From assembly GCA_964478075.1 (NCBI GenBank), contig CAYZGO010000006.1, forward strand, positions 1 through 64,000: a DNA stretch of 64,000 nucleotides, written 5' to 3'. The notes beneath the pieces were generated by a model. The model was not told where the DNA came from, ran no database searches, and saw only the letters and a program-made list of their open reading frames with translations. Source of the stretch: DAOUEX01 sp034430235. GTDB taxonomy: Bacteria > Chloroflexota > Anaerolineae > UBA2200. Both the position numbers and the translations under genes were made by a program. Shown piece after piece: positions 7,550 to 15,887 of the stretch; positions within the stretch are counted from its first letter, which is position 1, and each line of letters starts with the position of its first letter.

Positions 7550-8398
7550 CTACCTGCCCTCCTTGCTCTCAGCACGCGCAGCCTCAAACAGCTCCAAGGC
7601 GCGCTTCTCCTGCTCAAGATAGATGCGCTGGCGCTCAAGCAGCAAGTCCCAGTTCACCTGGTGCCCATCGAATTCCGGGCCGTCCACACAAGCGAAGCGA
7701 GTCTCCCCGCCCACTTCGACCCGGCAGCAGCCGCACATGCCTGTGCCATCAACCATAATCGAGTCCAAGCTCACAATGGTCTTGACGCCAAAGGGCTGTG
7801 TGGTCAAGGCACAGAACTTCATCATAATCGCCGGGCCTATGGCCCATATTACATCCACTTTGCGCCCTGTAGAGAGGAGTTCTTTCAGCGGTTCGGTCAC
7901 CAGTCCTTTGCGTGCATAGCTGCCATCGTCCGTGCAAACGATCAATTCATCGCTCACCGCACGCATTTTGTCTTCCCAGAACAAAAGGCTCTTGTTACGC
8001 GCACCGATGATGGAGATGACGATATTCCCCGCCCCACGCAGGTCACGGGCGATGGGATAGATAGCAGCAATACCCACCCCACCCCCGACACAGATAACGG
8101 TACCGTACTTGTCTATCTCAGTCGGCCGTCCCAGTGGCCCGGTAAAGCTCACCAACTCATCGCCGACCCCGAGGGTGCCCAACAGTTTGGTCGTCTTGCC
8201 CACCTCTTGGAAGACAATCGTGATCTCACCAGAGTCCCGATCATAGTCAGCAGTCGTCAGCGGGATGCGCTCGCCACGCTCGTTGACGCGCACAATGACG
8301 AACTGGCCGGCTTTGGCCTTACGCGCTACTGCTGGAGCTTCGATCCTCAGCAATTTGGTTACGGGCGTCAGGTCTTCCTTGGCTGTAATGCGGTACAC
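7550..8398 (-). CDS. nfnA: NfnA-type small subunit (sulfide dehydrogenase beta-like, FAD/[2Fe-2S])
   Basis: 282 residues from a GTG at 8398. The open frame goes 26 codons further up, but AGAAGGAGG lies seven bases before this GTG and the family's N-terminus (VYRITAKEDLTPVTKLL) begins here. Domains: an FAD-binding beta barrel (about 1-95), an NAD-binding domain with GTVICVGGGVGIAAIYPIAR, and a C-terminal [2Fe-2S] motif (CGCCRVEVGGETRFACVDGPEFDGH). The NfnA subunit takes electrons from NADH and passes them on to NfnB. A promoter is visible at 8515-8542, giving a leader of about 110 bases. Confidence 0.85.
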   Translation of the reverse strand: MYRITAKEDLTPVTKLLRIEAPAVARKAKAGQFVIVRVNERGERIPLTTADYDRDSGEITIVFQEVGKTTKLLGTLGVGDELVSFTGPLGRPTEIDKYGTVICVGGGVGIAAIYPIARDLRGAGNIVISIIGARNKSLLFWEDKMRAVSDELIVCTDDGSYARKGLVTEPLKELLSTGRKVDVIWAIGPAIMMKFCALTTQPFGVKTIVSLDSIMVDGTGMCGCCRVEVGGETRFACVDGPEFDGHQVNWDLLLERQRIYLEQEKRALELFEAARAESKEGR

Positions 8399-8514
8399 GT
8401 CCAAGCCTCCTTCTCTCGTGGTATCAGTGACAGCGTCAAACAGATCGAACCCACGCAAGACGAACGGCTCCCACATCAGGCAGCCGCCACGTCATCTTTG
8501 TGAATTCCTGCACT

Positions 8515-8542
8515 ATTATAGCCCAAAGCTTTGCCACGTCAA
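8515..8542 (-). promoter_or_regulatory. Sigma70-type promoter of nfnA-nfnB
   Basis: On the minus strand TTGACG (8542-8537), 16 bases, then a perfect TATAAT (8520-8515). It reads toward the nfnA GTG at 8398. Confidence 0.72.
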
Positions 8543-8547
8543 CAATT

Positions 8548-8574
8548 GGCTGGCCGTGTCAAACCCGGCCAGCC
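8548..8574 (-). terminator. Candidate terminator hairpin after the small membrane-protein genes
   Basis: GGCTGGCCG and CGGCCAGCC (9 bp each) around nine bases. On the minus strand it is followed by AATTGTT, only a weak T-run, so termination is tentative. It lies just upstream of the nfnA promoter. Confidence 0.4.
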
Positions 8575-8576
8575 GT

Positions 8577-8606
8577 CGTAGAGACGTAGCATGCTACGTC
8601 TCTACG
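8577..8606. repeat. Perfect 30-base palindrome
   Basis: The segment equals its own reverse complement; it contains GAGACGTAGCATGCTACGTC at the centre. This matches the type of short palindromic intergenic repeats found dispersed in Chloroflexota and cyanobacteria. Confidence 0.8.
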
Positions 8607-8649
8607 TCTCTGCAACTGCCGTAGGAACACCCGGCCGGAGCCAGGCTGG

Positions 8650-8859
8650 TCACGAGATTAACTCCACGAACCGACGCAATACAGTGGCAATAGCCGTACC
8701 CAGGCGAACTACCTGCTTTGCGTTGATGGGCGTTGCCCCCCTCATCCGCTGCCCTCGCCTCCAGCGTTGGTAGAGCACGCCCATCGCCGCACCGGAAACT
8801 GCCCCCACAATTGCCCCCACTAAAGCGGCACGCCTTTCCGCCTCATCCCACATACTCAT
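8650..8859 (-). CDS. Small membrane protein with glycine-zipper segment
   Basis: 69 residues. One transmembrane segment with small-residue spacing (ALVGAIVGAVSGAAMGVLY, about 12-30) resembles YtxH-type glycine-zipper proteins. A basic tail follows. The ATG directly abuts the stop codon of the upstream gene and GGAGGT lies inside that gene's end, so the two are translationally coupled. The function is unknown. Confidence 0.6.
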   Translation of the reverse strand: MSMWDEAERRAALVGAIVGAVSGAAMGVLYQRWRRGQRMRGATPINAKQVVRLGTAIATVLRRFVELIS

Positions 8860-9147
8860 CTACCTCCAGCATAGGAAGTCTAAGCCTCGACGCAAGCCCT
8901 TTACGCCACTCTGCAGCCAGACAAATGCAACGGCCACGGCTCCCATGACGCGCACTGTCGCCTCTCGTGTTTTCCACGCATACGTGCGCGCTTCAGACAA
9001 CACAGGCCGCATCCGCTCTAGCAGCCACCGCAGACCCAGCAGGCTCCGATACAGCGCGACGGCCAGTAGCGAGCCGACCAACAATGCTTCCAACGCCAGC
9101 AGGATCAGCGCCGCGTCACGCCATGTTGTCAACCTTGTTGCATCCAT
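8860..9147 (-). CDS. Small membrane protein (DUF948-like)
   Basis: About 95 residues from the ATG at 9147 (a GTG seven codons upstream is possible). Two hydrophobic segments: DAALILLALEALLVGSLLAV near the N-terminus and VMGAVAVAFVWLQSG near the C-terminus, with an amphipathic linker. It lies 42 bp (21 bp from the GTG) behind glnS and is coupled to the next small gene, so the three probably form one transcript. No function can be assigned. Confidence 0.55.
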   Translation of the reverse strand: MDATRLTTWRDAALILLALEALLVGSLLAVALYRSLLGLRWLLERMRPVLSEARTYAWKTREATVRVMGAVAVAFVWLQSGVKGLRRGLDFLCWR

Positions 9148-9189
9148 CTGCACCTGCTTAACATGCACTCAGAGGAATCCATGATTCCC

Positions 9190-10881
9190 CTACCCCTTCT
9201 CCTGCGCCTTCTGAATTTTGGCCCAAGTATCACGCAACGATGCCGTCCGATTGAAGACGAGTGCTCCATCGCAAGAATCGGGGTCAACGCAGAAATAGCC
9301 CTTTCGCAAGAACTGGTAGCGGCTTCCTGGCGCTGCACCTGCTAGACTTGGTTCAACGCGGCACGAGGTCAATGTCTCCAACGAGTTCGGATTCACATAG
9401 TTCTTGAAATCATCTTCTTGAGCAAGAGGGTTTGGTACCACGAAGAGCCAATTGTACACGCGGACTTTAGCTTCAAGCGAGTGGGCAGCCGATACCCAGT
9501 GCAACGTTCCCCTGACCTTGCGGCCGTCTTCAGACCAACCACCTCGTGTCGCAGGATCATAGGTACAGCGCAGCTCGACCACCTCTCCGGTCTGTTCATC
9601 TTTGACCACGCGTTCACAGGTCACGTAGTAGGCGTGTTTGAGCCGTACCTCGCGACCCGGAGCCAAGCGCAACCACTTCTTCGGAGGATCCTCAAGATAG
9701 TCGTCTCGTTCAACGTACAGCACCCGTGAGAACGGAATCTTGCGCGTCCCCATACTTGGATCCTCGGGGTTATTCACGGCATCTAGCTCCTCCACCTGCC
9801 CTTCCGGGTAGTTATCAATGACCACCCGAAGAGGACGCAGCACAGCCATGACGCGGGGAGCGCGTTTGTTCAGATCTTGGCGGAGGCAGTGCTCGAGCAG
9901 GGCAATGTCAACCAAGCTGTCCTTCTTCGCCGCTCCGATGCGCCCACATAAGCTTCGGATCGCCTCTGGCGTGTAGCCACGTCTCCGCAAACCTGCAATG
10001 GTCGGCATCCGTGGATCGTCCCAACCGCTGACCTGCCCTCCCTCTACTAGCTGCAGGAGGTATCGCTTGTGCAGAATGGTATAGCTGAGATTGAGGCGAG
10101 CGAACTCGATTTGCCGCGGATGATAGATCTCCAGTTGCTCAAGAAACCAGTTGTACAGGGGGCGATGGTCTTCGTATTCGAGTGAGCACATCGAGTGCGT
10201 GATCCCTTCGATGGAATCCGATTGGCCATGAGCAAAGTCATACATTGGATAGATGCACCACTTGTCCCCCGTGCGGTGATGTGTCGCGTGTTGGATGCGG
10301 TACATGACCGGATCCCGCATGTTCATGTTTCCGGAGGCCATATCGATCTTGGCCCGAAGCACGCACGCGCCGTCCTCGAATTCGCCGGCCCGCATGCGCT
10401 CGAACAGGTCGAGGTTCTCCTCGACGGAACGGATGCGATATGGACTATCTCTGCCCGGCTTGGCAAAAGCGCCTCGATATTCCTTGATCTCCTCTATGCT
10501 CAAGTCGCAGACGTACGCCTTGCCCTTCTTGATCAACTGCACAGCGTACTCGTACAGCTGCTCAAAGTAGTCGGATGCGTAGAACTCCCGATCGTCCCAA
10601 TCGAATCCAAGCCACCGAATATCCCGCTTGATCGCTGCCACATACTCGGCCTCCTCTTTCAACGGATTGGTATCATCGAAGCGCAGATTGCAGAGGCCCC
10701 CAAACTCCTCGGCGACGCCAAAGTCCAGGCAAATGGCTTTAGCGTGGCCGATGTGGAGGTAGCCATTCGGCTCGGGTGGAAACCGGGTGTGAACTCGCCC
10801 GCCGTACTTGTTTGTTCTCAAGTCTTGCGCAATGATGTCTCGGATAAAGTCGGAGGGGATAGTGGAGTCGGTCGTGGTCAT
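9190..10881 (-). CDS. glnS: Glutaminyl-tRNA synthetase
   Basis: 563 residues from the ATG at 10881 (AGAAGGGAA nine bases upstream; the longer frame lacks a signal). It attaches Gln to tRNA-Gln. Class I signatures: FPPEPNGYLHIGHAKAI, the specificity segment RFDDTNPLKEEAEYVAAI, WDDPRMPTIAGLRRRGYTPEAI and the C-terminal beta-barrel anticodon-binding region. The KMSKS-equivalent loop reads TILHKRYL, with His where VMSKR-type enzymes have Ser. Having glnS implies direct glutaminylation; the single tRNA-Gln in the window (46996-47066) is a natural substrate. Confidence 0.95.
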   Translation of the reverse strand: MTTTDSTIPSDFIRDIIAQDLRTNKYGGRVHTRFPPEPNGYLHIGHAKAICLDFGVAEEFGGLCNLRFDDTNPLKEEAEYVAAIKRDIRWLGFDWDDREFYASDYFEQLYEYAVQLIKKGKAYVCDLSIEEIKEYRGAFAKPGRDSPYRIRSVEENLDLFERMRAGEFEDGACVLRAKIDMASGNMNMRDPVMYRIQHATHHRTGDKWCIYPMYDFAHGQSDSIEGITHSMCSLEYEDHRPLYNWFLEQLEIYHPRQIEFARLNLSYTILHKRYLLQLVEGGQVSGWDDPRMPTIAGLRRRGYTPEAIRSLCGRIGAAKKDSLVDIALLEHCLRQDLNKRAPRVMAVLRPLRVVIDNYPEGQVEELDAVNNPEDPSMGTRKIPFSRVLYVERDDYLEDPPKKWLRLAPGREVRLKHAYYVTCERVVKDEQTGEVVELRCTYDPATRGGWSEDGRKVRGTLHWVSAAHSLEAKVRVYNWLFVVPNPLAQEDDFKNYVNPNSLETLTSCRVEPSLAGAAPGSRYQFLRKGYFCVDPDSCDGALVFNRTASLRDTWAKIQKAQEKG

Positions 10882-11115
10882 ATCTAGAGTTCCCTTCTCG
10901 CCCTTGTTTGTTCTATTGTTGTGCTCTTCATGACAAATCTCCCCAATTCTTGGGTATAATGGTAACAAGCCCATCCACACTACCAGTCACACATTATGAC
11001 ACATTGCATCGCCTTCCACGGTGTTTATGCACTGCTCAAACAAAGGCAGGACAATAACAAAGCTTCCAACGTAAGGTGGATCACTGGGGGACTAGAATTA
11101 TGGCGCGTCCCGGCA

Positions 11116-12009
11116 TCAGTCATCCCAGCGGTAGAACCAGTAGGCCAGCGCCCGCCAGCGCCCAAAAGAGTCGAACGCAGACTGAACCTGCTTGTCACTC
11201 ACCGGCTCACCATCATAGAATTGCTTCGAGACCAGCTTTCGTGCCCAGGTGTCTACGCCGATGTAGTCATAGCGCCCCAGCAACCCCAACAGGCTAGCTG
11301 CCGCGTATGGCCCAATGCCCTTGATGCGCAGCAATTGTGCGTAGTGTTCGGAGGTGGGCTGGGACGAGCGTTGCATAGCTTCCAGATCCACTTCGCCAGC
11401 AGTAATACGCCTGGCCAACTCATGCACGTACGATGTACGGTAGCCCAGGCGCACCTGACGCTGCAGCATGTCATCGTCCACTGTCGCGACAGCCTGCGGT
11501 GTGGGAAAAGCGCGCTGCGCGGAAATCGGGCCTGGCTTGCCCAGGACCTCTACCAGACGACGAACCATGCCCATCGTCTGCGACCACGTGGTGTTGGTCG
11601 TGCAGATGCACTTGACCGCATCCTCAAAGACAGTGGGTGAGCGGAGTATGCGACCACTTTGCTCTGCTGGTACGTGCGCCAGGTGCGGGTCACTCCGACA
11701 GAGCTCATAGAACTCGTCGAGGTCAGCATCAAGGCACAGCATCCAGCGGGCGCGAGCCTGCACTTCGTCTCCGTCAGGATCAGACAGAGCTGTCTCAGAA
11801 GTTATGTGCACCTCGATAGCGTCCTTGTCCGCCTGTTTGAAGCAGAGCTCTATCACCGAATCAGATCGTAGGTGCTCAGTTCGATGTAAAAGGCCGGCAT
11901 CTCCGTTCCAGTCAAACGGCGCTAAGCGCGACCACCCATGAGAATGAGCCAGCGCATGCAAGCTCACACTACTGCGAGTTCGCAACAGGATGCGAATTGT
12001 TTCGGCCAT
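11116..12009 (-). CDS. DNA glycosylase of the HhH-GPD superfamily (AlkA/OGG-like)
   Basis: 297 residues. The C-terminal half has the helix-hairpin-helix LLRIKGIGPYAAASLLGL followed by the catalytic aspartate in YIGVDTWARK. The N-terminal ~100 residues form the beta domain of AlkA/OGG1-like enzymes. No iron-sulfur cysteines follow, which argues against Nth/MutY. The segment TVFEDAVKCICTTNTTWSQT matches the conserved region that in AlkA-like proteins lines the base pocket. It probably excises alkylated or oxidised purines; the exact base is not determinable. Confidence 0.82.
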   Translation of the reverse strand: MAETIRILLRTRSSVSLHALAHSHGWSRLAPFDWNGDAGLLHRTEHLRSDSVIELCFKQADKDAIEVHITSETALSDPDGDEVQARARWMLCLDADLDEFYELCRSDPHLAHVPAEQSGRILRSPTVFEDAVKCICTTNTTWSQTMGMVRRLVEVLGKPGPISAQRAFPTPQAVATVDDDMLQRQVRLGYRTSYVHELARRITAGEVDLEAMQRSSQPTSEHYAQLLRIKGIGPYAAASLLGLLGRYDYIGVDTWARKLVSKQFYDGEPVSDKQVQSAFDSFGRWRALAYWFYRWDD

Positions 12010-12255
12010 CTTTGCCCCCGGGCAGAACCCACAGGCCCCCGGACCTTGCGATCAACGCAGCGCTCCCTCCACTCACAACCAGTGACATTATATCATCAGT
12101 TGGGCCATTCAGCAACACACCGCGCTCCTGAAGCCCGATCAGGATAGCAGTCGGGTATCTCGCAAAGCTGCGAGAGGAGAAAGGGACGGGAATTGAGTCC
12201 TGTCCCAAAGCCTGAATAACTCACCCTTATATGCAACGCACCCGGCAAGGCAATA
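12010..12255. other. Divergent intergenic region
   Basis: The region lies between the divergently transcribed glycosylase and nitroreductase genes. A 79-codon frame on the minus strand overlaps the glycosylase start and looks spurious. I see no RNA gene; the plus-strand promoter follows directly. Confidence 0.4.
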
Positions 12256-12284
12256 TTGACCGCATCGCGGGCCTGAAGTACAAT
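12256..12284 (+). promoter_or_regulatory. Sigma70-type promoter of the nitroreductase gene
   Basis: TTGACC (12256-12261), 17 bases, TACAAT (12279-12284). The GTG start follows 31 bases later. Confidence 0.7.
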
Positions 12285-12315
12285 ATACCCTGACATATGC
12301 AAGGAAAGGATCAAC

Positions 12316-12810
12316 GTGCTGGATATCATCAAGAAACGCAGAAGCATACGCAAGTACACTGCGGAGGACGTGAGCGAGGAGCAGATACGGACCTTATTAG
12401 AAGCAGCTATGGCCGCACCATCGGCTGATAACGTCCAGCCCTGGGAGTTCGTGGTGGTGAAGGACGCCACTACGCGGGCCAAGCTGGCAGAGGCCCATCC
12501 CTGGAGCAAGATGGCCGCGGATGCGCCGGTTGTGTTCGTTGTCTGTGGAAGTGAGCGCGCCTCACATCAATGGATTGCAGACAGCAGCGCTGCCACAGAG
12601 AACCTGCTTCTGGCAGCTACTGCCCTCGGGCTGGGCGCGGTCTGGGTGGGAATCTATCCCGACACGAGAAGCGAAGCACACGTGCGCCGTGCACTAAACA
12701 TCCCAGGACATGTGCGCGTCTTGTGCCTGGTGCCGGTGGGCCATCCAGCAGAAGAAAAGCCCGCCCGCAGCAAGTACGACGAGCGTAAGATACACAGGGA
12801 GAGATACTAG
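12316..12810 (+). CDS. Nitroreductase family protein (short form)
   Basis: 164 residues with a GTG start preceded by AGGAAAGGATC. FMN-binding nitroreductase fold: KKRRSIRKYTAEDV at the N-terminus, AAMAAPSADNVQPWEFVVV, and the ATALGLGAVWVGIYP segment that contacts the flavin. Short nitroreductases of this type use NAD(P)H to reduce nitro compounds or quinones; some act in flavin or cobalamin-ligand chemistry. Single gene with its own promoter; a repeat follows. Confidence 0.88.
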   Translation: MLDIIKKRRSIRKYTAEDVSEEQIRTLLEAAMAAPSADNVQPWEFVVVKDATTRAKLAEAHPWSKMAADAPVVFVVCGSERASHQWIADSSAATENLLLAATALGLGAVWVGIYPDTRSEAHVRRALNIPGHVRVLCLVPVGHPAEEKPARSKYDERKIHRERY

Positions 12811-12828
12811 CCAGGAGTGGGGCGGGTT

Positions 12829-12952
12829 TTACCGCAGAGCACGCGGAGAACGCAGAGATTTCTGGGGGTTTCTCTGCGCCCTCGGCGAAGCGTCTCGCCA
12901 TCTTTGGGGCGAGGCTGCGGAGCGTCTCGCCATCTTTGGGGCGAGGCTGCGT
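12829..12952. repeat. ACCGCAGAG-type element with an internal 32-base tandem duplication
   Basis: It begins TTACCGCAGAGCACGCGG and contains two adjacent copies of a 32-base unit starting AGCGTCTCGCCATCTTTGG (12889-12920 and 12921-12951). Each unit carries the hairpin CGTCTCGCC...GGGGCGAGG. Same family as the elements at 3184 and 4098. Confidence 0.65.
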
Positions 12953-13051
12953 TCTCAGCGTCGTTCACCCGGCTTGACGGGACGGGGGTGAACAAGCTCT
13001 AGCTGAAAAGTCCTGATCGGCATATCTACAGCGCAACTGGCAGGTTTCAGA

Positions 13052-13771
13052 GTGGAACGCCTACACAAGGTTCTGGCTCATGCTGGCGTGGCCTCACGCC
13101 GCAAATGCGAAGAGCTGATCGCCACGGGAAGAGTGCGCGTGAATGGGCAGATGGTCCGTACGCCGGGGAGCAAGGTAGACCCTGGCCGAGACCGCATCGA
13201 AGTGGATGGAACGCCCATTACCGTACCCCGTGAGCACACCTACCTGCTGCTCAACAAGCCTGCGGGCTGCGTCACCACTGCTCACGACCCTCAAGGCCGC
13301 CCCACGGTTATGGACCTGGTACGGACGCGGGAGCGCCTCTACCCGGTGGGGCGGCTCGACATGGACAGCGAGGGATTGCTGCTTTTGACCGACGACGGTG
13401 ATTTAGCACACCGACTCATCCACCCCAGCTACGAACACGAGAAGGAGTATCACGTATTGGTGGACGGCAAGCCAACGGCACGTACACTGCAGCGCCTTCG
13501 CGAGGGCATTGAGCTGGAAGATGGTTTCACGTGGCCAGCCGAGGTCACTCTGCTGCCCCAAGAGGCTGGCGGCACCTGGCTGCGCTTTGTCATCCACGAG
13601 GGACGCAGACGCCAGTTGCGGCGCATGTGCAAAGCAGTAGGACACCCCGTGCGCAGACTGATACGCGTGCGCATAGGCCCCTTGACCCTTCGGGACTTGC
13701 AGCCAGGTCAGCATCGCTCACTAACAAACGAAGAGCAGGCACTACTGCGAGGAGCAGTGGGGCTGCGGTAG
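13052..13771 (+). CDS. rluB: 23S rRNA pseudouridine synthase, RluB/RsuA type
   Basis: 239 residues with a GTG start. The N-terminal S4 RNA-binding domain (MERLHKVLAHAGVASRRKCEELI) is followed by a pseudouridine synthase domain with the catalytic aspartate in GRLDMDSEGLLLLTDDGD, and the C-terminal motif EGRRRQLRRMCKAVGHPV. It isomerises uridine in 23S rRNA. Typical neighbours in this phylum are scpA/scpB and cmk; here cmk follows 99 bp downstream. Confidence 0.9.
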   Translation: MERLHKVLAHAGVASRRKCEELIATGRVRVNGQMVRTPGSKVDPGRDRIEVDGTPITVPREHTYLLLNKPAGCVTTAHDPQGRPTVMDLVRTRERLYPVGRLDMDSEGLLLLTDDGDLAHRLIHPSYEHEKEYHVLVDGKPTARTLQRLREGIELEDGFTWPAEVTLLPQEAGGTWLRFVIHEGRRRQLRRMCKAVGHPVRRLIRVRIGPLTLRDLQPGQHRSLTNEEQALLRGAVGLR

Positions 13772-13870
13772 AGAACGACCATTCCTGTCACAACTGCGCA
13801 ATACGCAGACAAACCTAGAACATGGCCGTGTCCTCGGTGCCTGCGTGGTGTTTCAAATAGCGAGGTTCCA

Positions 13871-14557
13871 TTGCCGTATCCAGACACAATCGCCATAGAC
13901 GGACCAGCAGCCGCAGGCAAGAGTACTATCGGCGAGTTGCTAGCCAAAGACCTGGACTATCTGTATTTCGACACTGGCGTGATGTACCGTGCTGTGACTC
14001 TGGCCGCCTTGCAGCGCGGCGTAGACATTGAGGACGAGGAAAAAGTCGGCAGGCTGGCAGAAGAGGTGCGCATCAACGTCTGCCAGCCCACGATTGAGGA
14101 TGGCAGACAGTACACTGTCTACGTTGATGATCAGGACGTGACCTGGGACCTGCGGCGTCCAGAAGTAGATAGCAACGTGTCGCCAGTATCGGCCTACCCT
14201 GCCGTCCGCGCTGCACTGACGGAACAGCAGCGCCGCATCGGGCAGCGGGGAAAAGTCGTCATGGTGGGCCGTGACATCGGCACAGTAGTGCTGCCCGACG
14301 CGCCCCTCAAAATCTACATAGACGCAACAGTTGAGGCACGGGCCGGGCGACGTTATCTGGAGAACCTACAGCGCGGCCAGGTATGCAAGTACAAAGATAT
14401 ACTGCGTGACATGCGCAGGCGTGACAGAATAGACAGCGAACGTGATGCTGCACCTTTGCGTCCAGCCGCCGATGCTGTGATCATTGATACCACGAATCTG
14501 GACGTTGCTCAGGTGATGCTGCTGGTCAGGCAACTTGTGGAAGAGAGGGACCCGTGA
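13871..14557 (+). CDS. cmk: Cytidylate kinase
   Basis: 228 residues with a TTG start preceded by GAGGTT. It phosphorylates CMP/dCMP with ATP. Motifs: P-loop IDGPAAAGKSTIGELLA, YFDTGVMYRAVT, the CMP-binding insert around RRPEVDSNVSPVSAYPAVR, MVGRDIGTVVLPDAPLKIYI and the lid segment RRRDRIDSERDAAPL. Its stop codon overlaps the GTG of the next gene (GTGA), so cmk and two acyltransferase genes form a coupled operon. Confidence 0.95.
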   Translation: MPYPDTIAIDGPAAAGKSTIGELLAKDLDYLYFDTGVMYRAVTLAALQRGVDIEDEEKVGRLAEEVRINVCQPTIEDGRQYTVYVDDQDVTWDLRRPEVDSNVSPVSAYPAVRAALTEQQRRIGQRGKVVMVGRDIGTVVLPDAPLKIYIDATVEARAGRRYLENLQRGQVCKYKDILRDMRRRDRIDSERDAAPLRPAADAVIIDTTNLDVAQVMLLVRQLVEERDP

Positions 14558-15189
14558 GCTCAAAGCGTCGCCTTCTGGTAGGCGTCCTAAGAGGCTTGCT
14601 CCGCCTTTTCGCCCACTGGGAAGTCAGCGGGCAAGAGAACCTCCCACCGGGTGGGCCGCTCATCGTCGTCTTCAACCATATGGCCCACCTGGATGGTCCA
14701 TTGGTCATGGCCAGCGTGCCCTGGGAGGTGGAAGGCATTGCACTCTCAGACCTCTACGATGTACCTGTAGTTGGACAACTGCTGCGACTCTACGGCGTCA
14801 TCCCGGTACACCGTGATGAATATGACCGTCAGGTGCTACGGCGTGCGCTCAACGTGCTGGCAGAGGGCAAGGTCCTGATACTGGCCCCGGAGGCCCGCCA
14901 AAGTCCATTGCTGGCCCTGGAGCGAGGACGACAGGGCGCTGCTTACCTGGCATTGCGCAGCGCTGCGCCCGTATTGCCCGTCGGATTGACTGGCACAGAG
15001 ACCGTTTACTCGGCACTTAGACATCTACAGCGCCCGCGTCTCACGATGAACATCGGGGCACCCTTTCGACTGGCTGGGCCATTGGCACGCGGTGCTGAGC
15101 GGCGCGTACAACTGGGGGCTGGCAGGGATGAGATCATGCGTCGCATCGCTGCACTGCTGCCAGCAAAACACCGGGGCGTGTACGCTTGA
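14554..15189 (+). CDS. plsC: 1-acyl-sn-glycerol-3-phosphate acyltransferase family protein
   Basis: 211 residues. The catalytic HX4D motif is NHMAHLDG (about residue 42); the substrate-binding block reads VLILAPEARQSP where many enzymes have FPEGTRS, so the EGTR motif is altered. It transfers an acyl group in phospholipid synthesis on the inner membrane face. The GTG overlaps the cmk stop by four bases. It is a paralogue of the next gene. Confidence 0.85.
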   Translation: MSSKRRLLVGVLRGLLRLFAHWEVSGQENLPPGGPLIVVFNHMAHLDGPLVMASVPWEVEGIALSDLYDVPVVGQLLRLYGVIPVHRDEYDRQVLRRALNVLAEGKVLILAPEARQSPLLALERGRQGAAYLALRSAAPVLPVGLTGTETVYSALRHLQRPRLTMNIGAPFRLAGPLARGAERRVQLGAGRDEIMRRIAALLPAKHRGVYA

Positions 15190-15203
15190 GGAGGGAGAAT
15201 AGA

Positions 15204-15881
15204 TTGTTTCGCCGTTTCGCCAATTTCTTGTTGCGTATTCTCTTCAACATCTTGCTGAAAGTAAAAAAAATTGGAGCAGGCAACGTACCGGCTCAAGGGC
15301 CTTTCATTGCCATGATCAACCACATCTACTTCCTTGACCCAATCCTCACCGGCGCGCTGGCTCCGCGCTTCATCGTCATGATGTCCAAGATCGAGAACTA
15401 TAATAACCCGCTTTTCGCCCTCATCCTGAACCTTTATGGCTCCTTCCCCATTCGGCGCGGCGAATTGGACTTGCGAGCCATCCGCACATCTCTACACGTG
15501 CTCAGGGAAGGGCAGGGGCTCTTGGTAGCGCCAGAGGGAACGCGCAGCCTAACGAGGACACTGCAACAGGGCCGTGACGGCATGGCCCTGATCGCTCTGC
15601 GCACAGATGCCGCTATTGTACCTGTTGCTATCAACGGTCAAGAGCAGTTTATGCACAACCTGAAACGTCTGCGGCGTACTCCAGTGCGCATGGTATTTGG
15701 CGAGCCCTTCTATTTCCGTCCACGGAAAGATGTGCCGCACCGCGAGCAACTACGGCGCATGACCAGCGAAGCCATGTACCGTCTGGCTGCGCTGCTGCCC
15801 CCTGAGTATCGCGGCGTGTACAGCGACCTGGAAAACGCAACCTCTCAGTTCATCGCTCCTTACGAGCCTAGGCAGGGATAG
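15204..15881 (+). CDS. plsC: 1-acyl-sn-glycerol-3-phosphate acyltransferase family protein, second copy
   Basis: 225 residues from a TTG at 15204: AGGAGGGAG lies six bases upstream, whereas the longer frame's TTG at 15186 would sit inside the previous gene's end without a ribosome binding site. An N-terminal hydrophobic helix precedes the HX4D motif NHIYFLDP; the second motif is the canonical APEGTRS. This copy therefore looks more like a standard PlsC than its neighbour. The two may acylate different positions or substrates (inference). Confidence 0.88.
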   Translation: MFRRFANFLLRILFNILLKVKKIGAGNVPAQGPFIAMINHIYFLDPILTGALAPRFIVMMSKIENYNNPLFALILNLYGSFPIRRGELDLRAIRTSLHVLREGQGLLVAPEGTRSLTRTLQQGRDGMALIALRTDAAIVPVAINGQEQFMHNLKRLRRTPVRMVFGEPFYFRPRKDVPHREQLRRMTSEAMYRLAALLPPEYRGVYSDLENATSQFIAPYEPRQG

Positions 15882-15887
15882 CGTCGT

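Noticed and set aside
10949..10954. Plus-strand TATAAT upstream of glnS
   Set aside because: It points away from glnS and no plus-strand gene follows.
10996..11640. 214-codon plus frame opposite the DNA glycosylase
   Set aside because: It is the antisense shadow of a well supported gene.
11969..12208. 79-codon minus frame upstream of the DNA glycosylase
   Set aside because: Overlaps the glycosylase start in another frame and has no homology-like pattern.
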